Positions 1 through 16,600 of a stretch of 64,000 bases of DNA are shown in pieces (position 1 is the first letter of the stretch; each line of letters starts with the position of its first letter). Below the pieces are notes generated by a model. The model saw only the letters and a program-made list of their open reading frames with translations. It was not told where the DNA came from and made no database searches. The DNA comes from Liolophura sinensis (taxonomy: Eukaryota; Mollusca; Polyplacophora; Chitonida; Chitonidae), in contig NC_088295.1 in NCBI RefSeq assembly GCF_032854445.1, forward strand, positions 78,644,028 through 78,708,027, written 5' to 3'. The translations under genes and the position numbers were made by a program.

Positions 1-750
1 CTTTCAGAGTTAACAAAAATACTTACTTACTCTTAAATACTCTTACTTTTTGCCAATTATAAATTTATGTACTATATGTCTACTATCTGTTCAGTTAATT
101 GTTTATCAAAATGCAATTTAATCAAACTGATAACGGGTTTATCTCATTCTGTCAAACCTACAGTCCGAGTACATTGACTATACTTGGTTGAGACATATTT
201 GGAAACACTGCATATAATCACGGCTGTTCAATGGCAAAGCAGGGTTCTGACAGGGTTCAATTTCACACATTATTTTTTTTTCTGTATATAAAACACAATG
301 ATGAACCTCAGTATCTACATTATCTGTTGAGCGGATAAGAATTTGTTTATTTACTTATTTACATTTGTTTAAAATTCACATTAAGTATGAAAATTTATCA
401 CACTAAAATAACTTAAAAGGTAATGAAAATTTGGAGCCACCGATAATGGCATACATGCAAATACTCTTCCATGCCTCACCCCTTAGCTCCTGCAGGTGAG
501 ACTCCAGTCAGTGCCCGTCTCAACAAATACAATTCTTTTGCTGATACTCATTTCAGTGAAGAGAATAAAGCTGATAAACTACAAGACTTATGTTAATCCT
601 TCTTCACTTACCGGAAGCCCAATCGTGTTGAGATATATAACACCTTAGCACGAAAGAAATGTCTAACATCCACAGCAAACAGCACTGTTTACGTTGTCGT
701 CAAGTGGCCATCTTCCTTCAGTTCTCAATATGCGCACGCGTGGATGTTAA
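1..750. other. Left flank upstream of NACA, no gene seen
   Basis: AT-rich DNA with no convincing exon. Positions 161-240 are a diverged relative of a block at about 3112-3195 inside NACA intron 1; both share GAGTAC, GGTTGAGA and ATATTTGGA in the same order. An ETS-like CCGGAAG lies near 611. Nothing else could be supported. Confidence 0.5.
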
Positions 751-819
751 CGGAAGTGACGTCTGGAAATTCCTTTTCCCATCTCATTGGGGTTTCTGAC
801 TCAAGCGGACAGCTTACAG
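748..819 (+). promoter_or_regulatory. NACA: NACA core promoter and non-coding first exon
   Basis: Positions 751-763 read CGGAAGTGACGTC, an ETS site fused to a CRE-like TGACGTC half, a composite common in housekeeping promoters. It is followed at 771-780 by a pyrimidine tract (TCCTTTTCCC) that looks like the 5' terminal oligopyrimidine start of translation-machinery mRNAs. A consensus splice donor, CAG|GTGAGA, ends the inferred leader exon at 819. The matching acceptor, TTTGCTTCAG, sits at 2701, one base before the NACA start codon. The motifs are seen directly; the transcription start is inferred. Confidence 0.65.
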
Positions 820-2702
820 GTGAGAAAAAAGTGTGTGAATATCACATAATTTTGAAGCCATCTACCGCCAAAGAATCGTGTTTCTTGTAGAAAAGGATTT
901 TTTAAAAACAGGTTGTTATCTGAACCAACAATATAAGTCGACTGGCAGAGAAAACACGGGAGCAACATCCGGTACTTCAAATAACCACGTTGTGATCCAA
1001 ACAAGATGTCTGTTTCTCGAGAGGGTTGTGTTTTCTCTTGTATTGAAAACGAGTGTTCGTACTTACTCAAGATAAAACACTGTGTTTACCAAACGAGTTT
1101 ATCAGACCCCTCGATGTAGAAGTAATGGCATCGTAAATCCCACGTGTTGTGTGTCACGGAGGCGGGAAGTTCATCAGGCATGTTTCCACTACTCTAGTTA
1201 TCAGCAGTTTTCTGAGGGTGTTGTAAAGCAGAGGCTGCTTTGATGTTTCCATTGACAGTGGTTAAACTCTTTGTCAGAAGCTCATTGCGAAAAGGTATTT
1301 TGTGAACTGACATACTACTAGTCTTATACAAATGATATGGTTCTGTGTTGTATAGTTTTGATTGTACACAGTTTTACCTCCAGCTTATTGTAGCTGAGGG
1401 AAAACTGCCGTTGCAACCATTATAAGTCGAAGACATCGATCCCCGTCAAACTTTTCTTCTGTTATGCACAGCTCTTTGAAGCTTATGAAATCCTTTGTTT
1501 TGAAAAAGCCAAGTCGGACAGCATGGAAAGCTTGTGATAAATACTGTGCATGGAACTCAGTTTCCTGTGAACTAACCCCAGCATGATAAGTCCTTCAGCA
1601 CATACCTAAACTGTAGCCGTCATTAATAGCAAAAATTTGAGATTGTTCAAAATATTGGCAGTTATAAAGACCAGGGTAATATTTATGTGCAGCGTTCTAC
1701 ATCATTACTCAGGTTGATTCATTCATGTTTCCCTGACGAGACACTTTTCAGATGTTGTCCAGGTGACAAAAGCATGTGACTCACACACATTCACATTCAA
1801 TCCTCACAATGTTCGCCTGGCTTAAAAGATGTCTGAAAACGACATCCCTGGCACATAATACTGCTCAGAAATCTCACATATGACAAACTTGCCAGAAACT
1901 AGATTAAGATCTTATATACTCTGTTTTTCTCTGTGTGCAAATTGAACATCTCCCCTTTCAATTTTCAATTGGGGGGAATGACATCCGAATGCATTTGGAA
2001 ATCAACACGTAAATAATACCCTAGAGTTCACAACTCTTAAAATATATGAACTGCACTGGTTAACACATTCACCTCCAAAAGTTAATCAGAAAATTTAGCA
2101 TACAAGTGTGTATCGTCAAACCGAACCAGGGTACTTCGCTGGCTGGAAGAAAGAAGTGAAAATGGTACTTGTTGCTCGGCGCTTGGCTCTCATCGCTGAG
2201 AGGTTAGAGCGTGGAAAAGGGGACTGCTTGGCCACGTGTCCATATAATGTGACTTGGTGGAATGTCATGCTTGGTGTGTTGGCATGATACTTCAGTGGTG
2301 GCAACATTTAAAAGGCATGAACGTACTCTGCCGCAAGAAAAAACCATGCGTGTACACACACCTAATGACACCTCATTGTCCTAGCACTACCATGTTAAAC
2401 GCCAAGCATACACTCATTCATGCATATATTAAAGAGTAGGGAATAGCATTTAGGTGCATATGTGAGTAAGGTAGGTGTTGCACTAATGGCATACTGCCAT
2501 GGCATGCTAACAAGGACATTTATTGTTCAGCGATTATCAGCATGTGAAAATGACAACTGTAAAATTGAGCAGTTTTTTACTTAGTATGGATGTGTTCTTT
2601 GGTGTGATGACAGTTCCAAATAAAATGATCGCAGCCCACAATTCTTGGCAATTCTAGCATGTATTTATACAGAGCACCTTTTTCATTTCTGTTTGCTTCA
2701 GA

Positions 2703-6238
<3,536 letters not shown>

Positions 6239-6327
6239 CCCTGGCGATGTGTGTGATGTCCTGACTCTATCCTATCAAGTTTTATGTATAACTGTGCTAT
6301 TTGTCATTAACTGTCCTCAATTTTCAC

Positions 6328-6333
6328 ATTAAA
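6328..6333 (+). terminator. NACA: NACA poly(A) signal
   Basis: ATTAAA, 90 nt after the NACA stop codon, is the first polyadenylation hexamer downstream. Called by position and motif only. Confidence 0.6.
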
Positions 6334-6419
6334 TATATTTCAAAACCCTTAAGTGCTCTGTACAGTTTAATAGTGTGATTAGTGTTCAAATTCCCGACAT
6401 CAGTAGTCTTGCTGCAAAC

Positions 6420-6540
6420 TGAGGATAGCCGTGGGTTTCCCCCATGTTCTGCCAAATTTTCTCCCACCATAATGCTCGCCTCCGTGGTATAAGTGAAATA
6501 TTCTTGAGTACAGCGTAAAACACCAATCAAGTAAGTACAT
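6420..6540 (+). mobile_element. SINE 3' fragment (lophotrochozoan tRNA-SINE family)
   Basis: Contains the family's GTGGGTTTCCCCC, CTCCCACCATAATGCT, GTATAAGTGAAATATTCTTGAGTA and CGTAAAACACCAATCAA blocks in order, with the tRNA-like head missing (5' truncated). Confidence 0.8.
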
Positions 6541-6599
6541 CGATGGTCTATTGCTTCGATCTTGAACGACATATTGACAGTCATGCAAACAGTGACTGG

Positions 6600-6790
6600 G
6601 TAGGGTGTGAAGTGAATGGTGGGTTTAGGATTCTCACCTTTCGATTACACAATGGGTGCGGGTTCAAACCTCTCCCTGAGCATGGAGTTTGTGGTTTCCT
6701 ACGCTCCCATTGATCGCACGAGCATTGGTGACAAGCATTGGACGACGCTCGTGCAGTGAATGACTTAAGTCTCCCTCCAAAGTTCGGCAA
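6600..6790 (+). mobile_element. Possible second tRNA-derived SINE
   Basis: GGGTTCAAACCTC near 6659 fits a polymerase III B box (GGTTCAANNCC), and GATTCTCACC upstream could be tRNA-like. The remainder resembles no other copy in the window, so this is tentative. Confidence 0.35.
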
Positions 6791-6799
6791 AGCTTAATG

Positions 6800-8740
6800 G
6801 TGCTTAAGAGCCTGAAAAAAAGCACTTTTCTGAATCACCAACTCGACAAGTCGCGTAGTTTTTCTTCACAATCTGCCGATGATCGGCCAGGATACTAGTA
6901 TACTCTCTTATAAGAACGTTCTAATCGTGTAACTTGGCTGACAAGCTGTTCAAAATACGTTTAGGACCTATGCGTCTCCTGTTGGCCTAAATTTGTGAAA
7001 ACTCCTGAACGCTGTAGAACTTGTGGCATTCGTAGAGCGTATTCAGTTTTACTGTGGGCATTTAGTTAGGTCAGTGATTTAAACCCGGCCTTGGGTAGGG
7101 GATGCGTGTGGCAATGATGTCGAATACCATTGTGGCAAGTGTATTAGTGCGTGTGCAAGTGCGCCAGTGAATTGCCAAAGTTAGACTATATGGTATAATC
7201 GGGGGAAATCGGGTACCGTCCCGACACCATTTTGGAGATTGTAAAGAGGTTAAGGCGCTTAGGGCCGTTCGCAGAGTCCTGCGTTCGTTTAAGACCACTT
7301 ACGTGGTCTTTTACCAGTCTGTGCCACTTTTGCTATGTCCACTCGTTTATTACCACAGAGGTTAAACAGGCACGGTGGAGATAAGCAATAGTTAAACATG
7401 TTGAGTGGAGAAAGGTTGTCAGTAACTTACCAAAAACGGATTTACTACGGCCAGCCCGGATTCTACCACCTAAAAGATGACAATTTCATCAGCATACAGA
7501 TAATGGCGAACAAGTCAAGAGGCGCAGTATAGGCCTATTTTCTTAAGGGCATACTACACGGGTGTGCCAGTTGATAAGCGTTATATCGTACACATTTCGT
7601 ATATTTTTTGAAGAAAACTTGTCCCAAACATACAAATATATATATATATATATATAAACTTCTATCAATGGATGATGTGGGTCTACAAATGTCAGAGCAT
7701 GGCATGGCTACACGTGTTAACTGAAAAAAATTCCCAGTCGAAGAAATGCGCATTTCCTTCCAAGGATCTGAAAAAGTATACGGGAAAACTATGTTTTTAC
7801 ATACGCATACCGGATGCAGCATTATCGACACAAACCACTGTGCACATGCTTTAAGAAGGTGGTTTTAGAGATCCGCGAATGAGAAAAGAAGTGCTTGGGA
7901 TGTGCATCTAGTGACTTTCCCAGCCTGGTATGCAGTATAAGCGAGACTGTCAACTCGGAGTATATATATACGATTGCACAGAATGAAACCTAAACACTAA
8001 CGAATGACGTCTAACATCTATATCGACTTACGAAGATGGCAGGGCGCGCATGCGCTTTGTACACTTGATTATATCATCTTGATAGTCAAGCTCTCTACGC
8101 TCGCTCATCTTCCATTTAATCAGGCTAGCGATGTCCGTCATCATTCGTGATTACGACGCCTGTGGCACAGTATCAACCTTGCTGACAGGAAGATACGCTC
8201 GCTTTACATCACTGCCACTTAAGCCTAACCTTTGAAGCGTTTGGGCGCACGCGGGCTTGTTTAGACTTAACCTTATGCATTTTGAAGTAGTTCATCCGCT
8301 TTCATCAATAGTTGTTTCAGGTTTTGGTTAGAATCATGTTGTACACACTTATGGTAATGTTTGCTGGTGGTGACAGTGATGTCTTGCGAATGTAGAGAGC
8401 AGTAAGGAGTGTATGCTTGAAAATCTTGTATATGCATTCATATGCTTTGTGTTTTACGTCGTATTCATAGGACGGCGAGGAGTCATAGGTGCGTGTACAT
8501 ACACTCTTCTTGTGGCAAGGCGAATGTATGCATGCCGTCAAAGTGCTCCAGACGAAGACATTCCACCCGATCACATTACATGGATACCGAGCCGACCAGT
8601 CCTGTTTCCTGGCCCTAACCTCTCAGTGTTGAGCGCCAATAAAGCGAGGCATCAACAAGTACTATTTTTAAAGTCTTCGGTTTAACCCAACCCGAGTTTG
8701 ATCCCAGGTCGTTCTACTTTGTCAACTGCCAAAATTTATT
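6800..8740. other. Intergenic stretch, no gene seen
   Basis: No exon with support on either strand. It holds a short TA microsatellite (7637-7657) and an 8-bp perfect hairpin (AAGACCAC/GTGGTCTT near 7290). Short open frames here have no domain resemblance. Confidence 0.5.
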
Positions 8741-8746
8741 TGGTTC

Positions 8747-8875
8747 ATTTATTTTATTTATTTGATTGGTGTTTTACTGGAGGAAGGAAACCGGGCAGTG
8801 CCCAGGGGAAACCCACGACCATCCGCTCGTTGCTGAAGGAGCTTTCGACGTACGGCCGGAGCGGTGGTCATACAC
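8747..8875 (-). mobile_element. SINE fragment
   Basis: TTTATTTGATTGGTGTTTTAC, then GGAAACCGGGCAG...GGGGAAACCCACGACCATCCGC and ACGTACGGCCGGAG: the tail-to-body part of the main SINE family in reverse orientation, with an internal deletion after the GTTTTAC block. Confidence 0.8.
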
Positions 8876-9349
8876 GAAATAACAATTTCGTCCAGAATTT
8901 AAGTGTAATGAACATATGTCTTTTGAATAGATCAATCCTTCCGAGTTCACCATAGATAAAGTCATTTTGTGTAGGCGCTTTACCTCGAGAACAGAGTTAC
9001 AGAATTGAAAGTGAACAGTTTCTAGTCTTTCACCTTTAGAGAAACCCTAAACTTCAGCCCCGTGATTCCAAACCGGAAGCACAAGTTTATCATATAGCTG
9101 TAGTTTAGATTACAACTGTTACGTTGTCAAATTTAAACAGCATTTTATTCAAACTGAATATAGCCGTCAAGGCTTGACCAGATAAAACATTAGTTGCCTC
9201 ACTGAAAGAGCCTCATGTTATAAATGTGATACCTAGTTAAATTTATTCACAATTTCTAATCCTGTTTGATCATAATAAAAATCATTGGCTGCATGTATCT
9301 GTCCTTTTCCGAATATCATAACTTTAGATTTATTCACATTTACTATCAT

Positions 9350-10790
9350 TTGCAACCTGTCGCAATAATTTTGTAATATATGTAAAGCCGTCTGCAACCC
9401 AACGGCCGTGTCCGCAAAAAGAAAAATGTCATCAGCATGTTAAAGTAAAAACAGCTTCATCATATTAACACCTATACCGGCAGCTCCTTAAGAAACAATT
9501 TATCTTCAAGATCATTCAGATACATCGCCAAAAAAAAAAAAAACCGAGACAAACACTTTCCTTGTCGCACTCCTCGAGCACAGAAAAAAGGCTAGCTAAT
9601 ATTATTGTTTATTTTAACGCATGATTTTAAAAGATGCATACATCGATTTCAAAATATTTAATATTTTATCTCGAATGCCAAATTTCAGTAACTTCAACAA
9701 TAGTAGATCTCTAACAATATCATCAAAAGCTTTTGTAAGATCTACAAAAGCCGAATATAATGTTTCCTTATTATTCTATATTCGATTGATCAAACAATTC
9801 AAAATAAAAACAGTATTAATTGTACCCATTCCGGTCCTATATGCTATCTGTGCCTCCGCATATACACTATATTTATCTGCCCATGCGTCAAGACGGTTGT
9901 TTATTAAGCGTGTAAAAAGTTTACCAAGATTACTTAAAAGGGGTATGCCGGGAAAATTCTCTATATCGGTTACAATACTTCTCTTATGCAGAGGAAGAAT
10001 GAAACCTTCAGACCATGAATGAGGAAAATAACCACCGGACAGAACCGCATTGAATAACGCTAATACTACAAGTTGAAGAAAATCTATGCCATAAATAAAA
10101 TATTCATTAAGTAACCGATCAGCACCTCTAGACTTATTTGTTTTATTATTTGTATTACTCCCTGCATAAAATTACTCACATGTTCAACATCCTCGTCTGG
10201 TATAAAAAAAATTACTATCAGAGTTATTAATGGCATTGAAATATCTCACGCAATTAGACATTGGGATAGCTGCTAAGCGCGTAGGGACCATACTTTTTAG
10301 AAGCTTCCAATATCCTTTCCCATTTGAAAATCTTAAACTTTCTTGATAGTTTCGGTACTCTTGAAACGGCGTCTAACTTTCCGAATAACTCTCTTATACT
10401 CAGAGCGAGCAGCCACTTGAGCAGTTCTGTTATATTAACTGTTTTCTTCCCTAAAACACTTTAATCTCTTATAAAAAAATTTCTGGCTTAATATCACATT
10501 CATCAGTGAACCATTGTGACGAGGGCTTGACCAGCCAAGTTCTAGTAAGGGTTGGATTTTTAATTCTGCTGAAGGCCCTACAACAGTACCCCAAGACATT
10601 GTCAATGGCCAAGAGAGCGTCTTCTATGGAGTGGGGTATGTATCCGTTAATAGGCTATCTTGTGCCAGCATTAGTCTCGATCTAGAGTTGTCACTTGATA
10701 GCAATTGCCTAAAGTCATCACATTCAGAACTATCCCAACATAACTTAACTCTATAAAATTCACATCATATGTCAGATTTTCTAAATTTTG
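9350..10790 (-). mobile_element. Decayed non-LTR retrotransposon (reverse transcriptase remnant)
   Basis: Read on - this is an eroded LINE. Near 10490-10540 a PWFTDEC-like stretch marks the linker after the endonuclease. Near 9728-9760 AFVDLTKAFDD is a reverse-transcriptase motif. Near 9540-9580 GVRQGSV is the next RT motif, and near 9390-9440 HADDIFLFADTA is the YADD active-site block with Y changed to H. Frames are broken many times. The motifs differ from the two CR1-like copies at 17.8 and 44 kb, so this is another family. It has no live coding capacity. Confidence 0.75.
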
Positions 10791-11216
10791 TAAGCAGACA
10801 TTAAAACGTAGTCTACAAGGCTAATGTCTGAATACTAATGTATGTGCACTACCCTATACTTTTATCCTCCCCACATCGGCTGTTTGCAATTCTAAGCGAT
10901 GATTTTTTTTCACAAATCCAACAGAAGTTAGCAATGACATTCACAAATTTTGTGTCGATCTTTCAATCGGCACACCAGGAATGTAATTATGAGGTGATGG
11001 TGCCACTGAGTGAGCTCCTCGCTAACATAGTCAGGAAGATTATTTGTCTTGGCATTCACGTCCCGCAAAAATTATTAAAAGTACAACATGTGCCACGCTG
11101 AATAACCGCCATCATACGACTAATTCTGTCAAATACTGTCTGTAGGAACAACGGATGCCTGGCTGTTGATCCCGATAAGACATAATACACGCACACCGTA
11201 CATGGAAGGTTTGTCA

Positions 11217-11350
11217 AAGTGCGGATGGTCGTTGGTTTCCGCCGGGCTCTGCACGGCTTCCTCCCACCATAATGCTGGCCGCCGTCGTATAAGTGAATAT
11301 TCTTGAGTAGGGCGAAACACCAATCAAATAAATAAATAAATAAATAAATA
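11217..11350 (+). mobile_element. SINE 3' fragment
   Basis: GCGGATGGTCGTTGGTTTCC...CTCCCACCATAATGCTGG...GTATAAGTGAATATTCTTGAGTA...AACACCAATC followed by an (AAAT)n tail. The tRNA-like head is absent. Confidence 0.85.
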
Positions 11351-11699
11351 ATCTGGTATATCAAGGGGCACATATACATTTGACCAGTTTATGTAAATAG
11401 CACAATATCATTATGACTGAACACATCCTGTTATTCTGTGGGTAGGGTTTTATCAGTAGATTTTGTTACTAATCTCTGAGTATTCAACAGAACAAATAGA
11501 ATCCGGCCTCACGTCCCAGCCAGTATCTACCTCCATCTTGAACAATCCCGTTATCTTGTAACACGTGCTTACCATTAGCAGAGGGTGTTGGCTATCCACT
11601 CGTCCTCAGCGGTGGAGGACTGGAATAGGCCTGTTTGAGACTTGAGGTGGAGCATAGGCATAGACAGAACATAGCTAGTATGGTGAGTTGTTGACAACT

Positions 11700-12035
11700 G
11701 TTTTGGTGGAAAGGTGCAGAGGAAATATATACAGAGTATTATCTAACAGTTGATGAGGTTATTTTGGACGGAAGGACGCAGTATATACAGAGTATTATCT
11801 AACAGTTGATGAAGGTTATTTTGACGGAAGGGCGCAGTGGAGTATATATACAGAGCATTATCTCACAGTTGCTGAAGGTTATTTTGGAGAAGGTCGCACA
11901 GAAAAATATATAAAGAGTATTATCTGAAAGTTGTTGAAGGTTTATTTTAGATGGAAGGTCACACAGGGAAATATATAAGGACTATTACCTGACAGCTGTT
12001 GAAGGTTATTTTGGAAAGGGAGGGCGCAGCTATAA
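11700..12035 (+). repeat. Tandem repeat, about 66-bp unit, five copies
   Basis: Units start GGTTATTTTGGA, pass through GGAAGG-CGCAG and TATATACAGAGTATTATCT, and end ACAGTTGATGAA. Copies diverge by roughly 10-20 percent. It lies in intergenic DNA before the receptor gene. Confidence 0.8.
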
Positions 12036-12514
12036 GCTGTAAACATCCATTCGTTCTTAAAGCTACTGCTTATTAGCCGTGTGTATTTCGTTCACTAGCT
12101 TTTGGACAGGTCCTGAACATTCTTTTATAAACATAAATTTTTGTTTTCTACACTCGAGTTTAAATTTCACTGTAGGCCTATAACTGTACTGTTAAAAGTT
12201 TAACAGTTTATATGAATAAAGTAAATTTGCATGGCGAATTTTTAGCTATTATTATTAGTTTATTTGCCTTCGGATATAATGATATATAGCTGACTGAACA
12301 GTAACGACCTCGCTATTTTAATGCAAATGGTCGCAAGTGGTAGAGAAGCAGTTTTTAGTTGAATGACGTGTCACACGTGGCTGAGCATGACGTCCCGCGG
12401 GGTGAGACGGCTGATTCGGCCATGTTAGATATGGTTATGTTTGTGAAGTGACTGTATTGAACATCTGAGTCACTGTTCATGGAACACGCTATACACGAGG
12501 TGAAAAAAAAACGA

Positions 12515-12765
12515 TGTTTATTTATTCATTTCATTGGTGTTTTAACCATATTCAAGAGTATTCACAAACATAACGGCGGTCACCTTTATGGTAGGAGGAA
12601 ACCGGGGGAAACCCACGACCTTAAGCAGGTTGCTGGCAGACCTTCCACGTACGGCCCGCAGAGGAAGACTGCATGAGCTGGATTCACAGCGACCCGCATT
12701 GGTGAGAGGCTCCTGGGTCATTACGCTGTGCTAGCGCGCTAACCAACTGATCCACGGAGGCCCCC
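12515..12765 (-). mobile_element. SINE, nearly full length
   Basis: Reverse-oriented copy from TTTATTCATTTCATTGGTG to the tRNA-like head ending CACGGAGGCC. The A-box region (AACCAACTGATCCACGG on +) and the B-box region (GATTCACAGCG) are recognisable but mutated. Confidence 0.85.
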
Positions 12766-13634
12766 TGTTGTAACAATATGTGTGCGTGGTTAGAAATAAG
12801 CAGTCTAATGAAGCACGCTCTTTAAGTGTTAATTCGGATCGCACATTGATCTGTATCCACAGAACACTACAGCCAACTACCACTGTATATCTGCATCTGT
12901 ACAATTAAATCCGGGAGATTTAAAAAAAGTAGTACATAATCTGTTATAAAAGATGAACGTTGTTTCTTCTAAATGATTCTTGGAGATGAAACTTGACGAA
13001 GGATGATTTTTGCGAAGAAAGACACTGACGAAAGAGGACGAAGGATGACTTTGATGGAGAAAAAGAAAGACTTTAATGAGAGGTGTAACTAGATGAAACC
13101 TACTTACAGAAAAATAAGAGTTGAGTGGCAAAGTGATGGATGTTGACGGAAATAAATTTCGGCACGGAAATAAATTTACACAAGAGTGTATACAAAACTA
13201 CGTTATGTGAAATAGCTGTTCTGATTTTGCAGATTTGAGTGTACCTCCGAGTCGTGTGTGGTTTAGCACTTGTCGCTCTGTTTGTCTCAACACGGATATA
13301 TTGTCAAGATTTAACACAAAACAGCTGTGTCATTTTGTCTAACAGCCTCAGGCGGTTGGCTTGAGTTTTTAAAACCTACTAGAAGCTTATCGAAGCGGAA
13401 CCAGTTCGATGGGATTTTGGTGCCGCAGTGTACGTACAATTACTGACACCCTGTCTACTTCATCATCCATCTGAAGAGGAAATGGGACGAAACATACACC
13501 TGAGTAACTCGCTGACGAAAGTCCATTCGAGGTTTTACTTATAGACCGAAGTAGGGAGATACAATGCCAGAAGAAGCCCGACGCGACGAAGAGACCAGTG
13601 AGGATAGAAGCTGCGTCGTAGCCTAGACAACACC

Positions 13635-13692
13635 ATGGAACCTACCTTTCCTTACCTACTAGTACTTGTGTCCTGTATACTGGTCAAACCAG
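13635..13692 (+). CDS. Receptor exon 1: signal peptide
   Basis: MEPTFPYLLVLVSCILVKP, a hydrophobic core of about 13 residues, then donor CAG|GTAAGT in phase 1. Cleavage is probably near the Ala-Ala-Ser at the start of exon 2. About 60 nt of possible leader precede it with no upstream ATG in strong context. Confidence 0.85.
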
Positions 13693-16600
13693 GTAAGTCT
13701 GTTGTACATGATGCCATGATTCACTTCAAATATGTATAAATATGCAAAAGAATGTTTCGCAAAGTACAATGCACACAATAAAAAGAATGAAGTATATTTG
13801 ACACTGTTTGTACGTGTGCTTCACTCAAAGAATCAGTCTGTTAATTTTAACAGATGTGTGTTATATTTACCAGAGCAATCTGCTGCAATAACAGAATAGA
13901 TTCTAGCATCACTCAGACAACAGACCTTCTGTTAAATTTCTGTTTAATTTTTTGTTACTTTAACACACAGTTGTAAGCCAATATATATTGCGTAGGCTTG
14001 TATGATGAGCACGCGTTTTACTACGGTTGAAACAATACATTACTTGCAAGAAACCTACATTCCTGAATGTGTATATATGGCAAAAAAATTTTCTTCTTGA
14101 GGGTTGATTAATGTGAAAACTCGCATAAACACCGGCGTTAAAAATTATATTCTGGCCGGCTATACAGCGATATTTAACAAGATTTAATTAAAGTAGAATT
14201 CAGGTTCTGTCTAGATGTCTCTGTATATAAAAAAAATGCATTCCACTTGTTCTGCATCAGTTCATACATGTACACGAGTATTGTTTTGTCTGGTCCTCTT
14301 TGTAGAAAGTCTAACATATGATGCTGACAACAAATACGCTGAACCGGATCTTACGATCTTTAAATTCAAATCAAAGATTTTATTTTTATTATACAAAATC
14401 AATATGTACACATGAACACGGGCATGGCAAGATAAAGACTCTCTACTACATACCTTGTATTAACTAATACCCTGTATATAACTATGTAACATCTCTTTAT
14501 AAGACTGTGTGTGGTGGATGGGGGTGGGAGTGGTGATTCTGGTGGTCTTTATTTTCCAGTAAAGCAATTTACTAAAATACTAAACGCTCAATCTTATTGT
14601 TGTCATCCCGAACCGTGAATTTAAGGAATTTATAATTCTGTAAGGCGACATTCATAACATTCAAGTGAAATTTAAGTATATGCATACTCCTTATCTGAAA
14701 ATATTTTGAAAATGTGTCCGTAAATTCTTTTTCCTTTAGTCGGAAAAACGTAAGTCATCACACAATACTAAGGTGGAGCACAGCGGCCATATTACAAGCT
14801 CGATAGCTAGATTTATTTTTACCAAGTATATATATATATAAAAAAACCTACTGTAGTTTTACGTTGCAAAATATACATCAATGTATGAACATATATAATA
14901 TAATATAAAGCCATAAGAGAGTTGATCTAACGTCATAATAAAATTCACGTTGTAAGTCACATATTTCTTTGCTTTTATATCAAATCCGGCAAAAAAAGAT
15001 TTCAAGAATTTGTATGCGTCCGTCTGTCCGTCGGCCGTGTGCGTAAACAGGCTTTTGCACACTCAATTCCTAAAGTACTGTGCCGATTTCCGTGAAAATT
15101 TGCACACCTCTTGATACAAATCCTCATGATGGATACGTGTGTATACGTGTATCTTCCTATAAACTAATCTTGTGCTTTCTGAATTCTCATGATAATCAGT
15201 TCAGTGTTTACAAAGTTATTCTAGCTCACCTATAGCATCATGCATGCAATTAATATTTCATAGATATACATATGTAGCCAAAAAGGCATAACCTGCATGA
15301 TGTTGTACCTATAGCCATAAGATGCATGACGTTGTACCTATAGCCATAACCTGCATGATGTTGTACCTCTGGCCATAAAATGCATGACGTTGTACCTATA
15401 GCCATAACCTGCATGATGTTGTAACTATAGCCATAAAATGCATGACGTTGTACCTATAGCCATAACCTGCATGATGTTGTAACCATAGCCAAAACCTGGC
15501 AGTATACATGTATTTAAGTGCCTGTTATTCACCTATGGAACATGTTAATAACGCCAATAATTTAATCCTATAGTTATTTCAGGGAATAAGAGGGGAAAAG
15601 CCTGAATGACCACGGACATTTCCATCTGACCTGCTTGGTAACCCTATAAATCAACTTTTAATCTTGAATTGAGGGGGACATGAGGTACGCCATGAGGTCA
15701 GAGAAACCAGAGATAGCATGTCGCGTCACTCGTACCCCGTGCTCATAAGGTTAAAAGACTTATCAGTGGAAACAACTGCATTCTTGGATTGTGTAAATAA
15801 CTCGCGCAAGATTGATTAAAATTTATAACATGGCGAAATCTTTAAGTTCTCGAGGTGGGTGTTGCCACTGCACGGGGAAAAATGCCCTACTGAATCTGTG
15901 GTTGTAGTTGTTTCAGTTGTATTATCTATCAATTTTCCCAGCCGCATCTGAATGTAAACTAAAGGAGCGGACATTGAAGGAGGGAGAACAGTTTGAGAAC
16001 TGTACACAGAAGTGTGGGTGTGCGTACGGTAGTCTGAGCTGTCAACCAAAAGAGCCGCCTAAGTGTCCTTCAGCACAGTTGTTGCCTACTAGCCGATGCC
16101 TACAATACAACACACGTGTATCTGAGGGTCAGTGTTGTCCTGTCCCCTTCTGCGAAAGTAAGTCGGTCTCCGTATTTAGATGCGTTTGTAAGGGCAAGTT
16201 ACTGTACTTTCGATTTTAATGTGTATGTGAGTTTGAGTTAGTGGTCTCCATATTTTAATGTCATTGTGAGGTTAAGTTACTTGTCTACGTATTTTATGTG
16301 TCTGAGAGGTTAAGTTACTTGTCTACATATTTTAATGTCTCCTTGAAGTTAAGTTACTTGTCTACATATATTAACGTGTCTGTGAGGTTAAGTTACTGGT
16401 CTCAAAATTTAATGTGTCTGTGAGGTTAAGCTACTGGTCTCAAAATTTAATGTATCTTTGAGGTTAAGTTACCAGTCTCCATATTTTAACGTGTCTGTGA
16501 GGTTAAGTTACTGGTCTCCGTATTTAATACGTTACTGCAACCTTCAATGACAGGGAAATGTTCAGAGTACAATATATAGGCATCTATGTATAGACATCTA

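Noticed and set aside
430-510. Possible exon before CTGCAG|GTGAGA near 496
   Set aside because: Donor-like string only; no conserved peptide and no acceptor that makes sense.
2116-2439. Two 60-codon frames in NACA intron 1
   Set aside because: No domain, no splice context, opposite strands overlapping.
9621-10022. 133-codon frame on +
   Set aside because: It is the antisense of a decayed reverse transcriptase that reads AFVDLTKAFDD on -.
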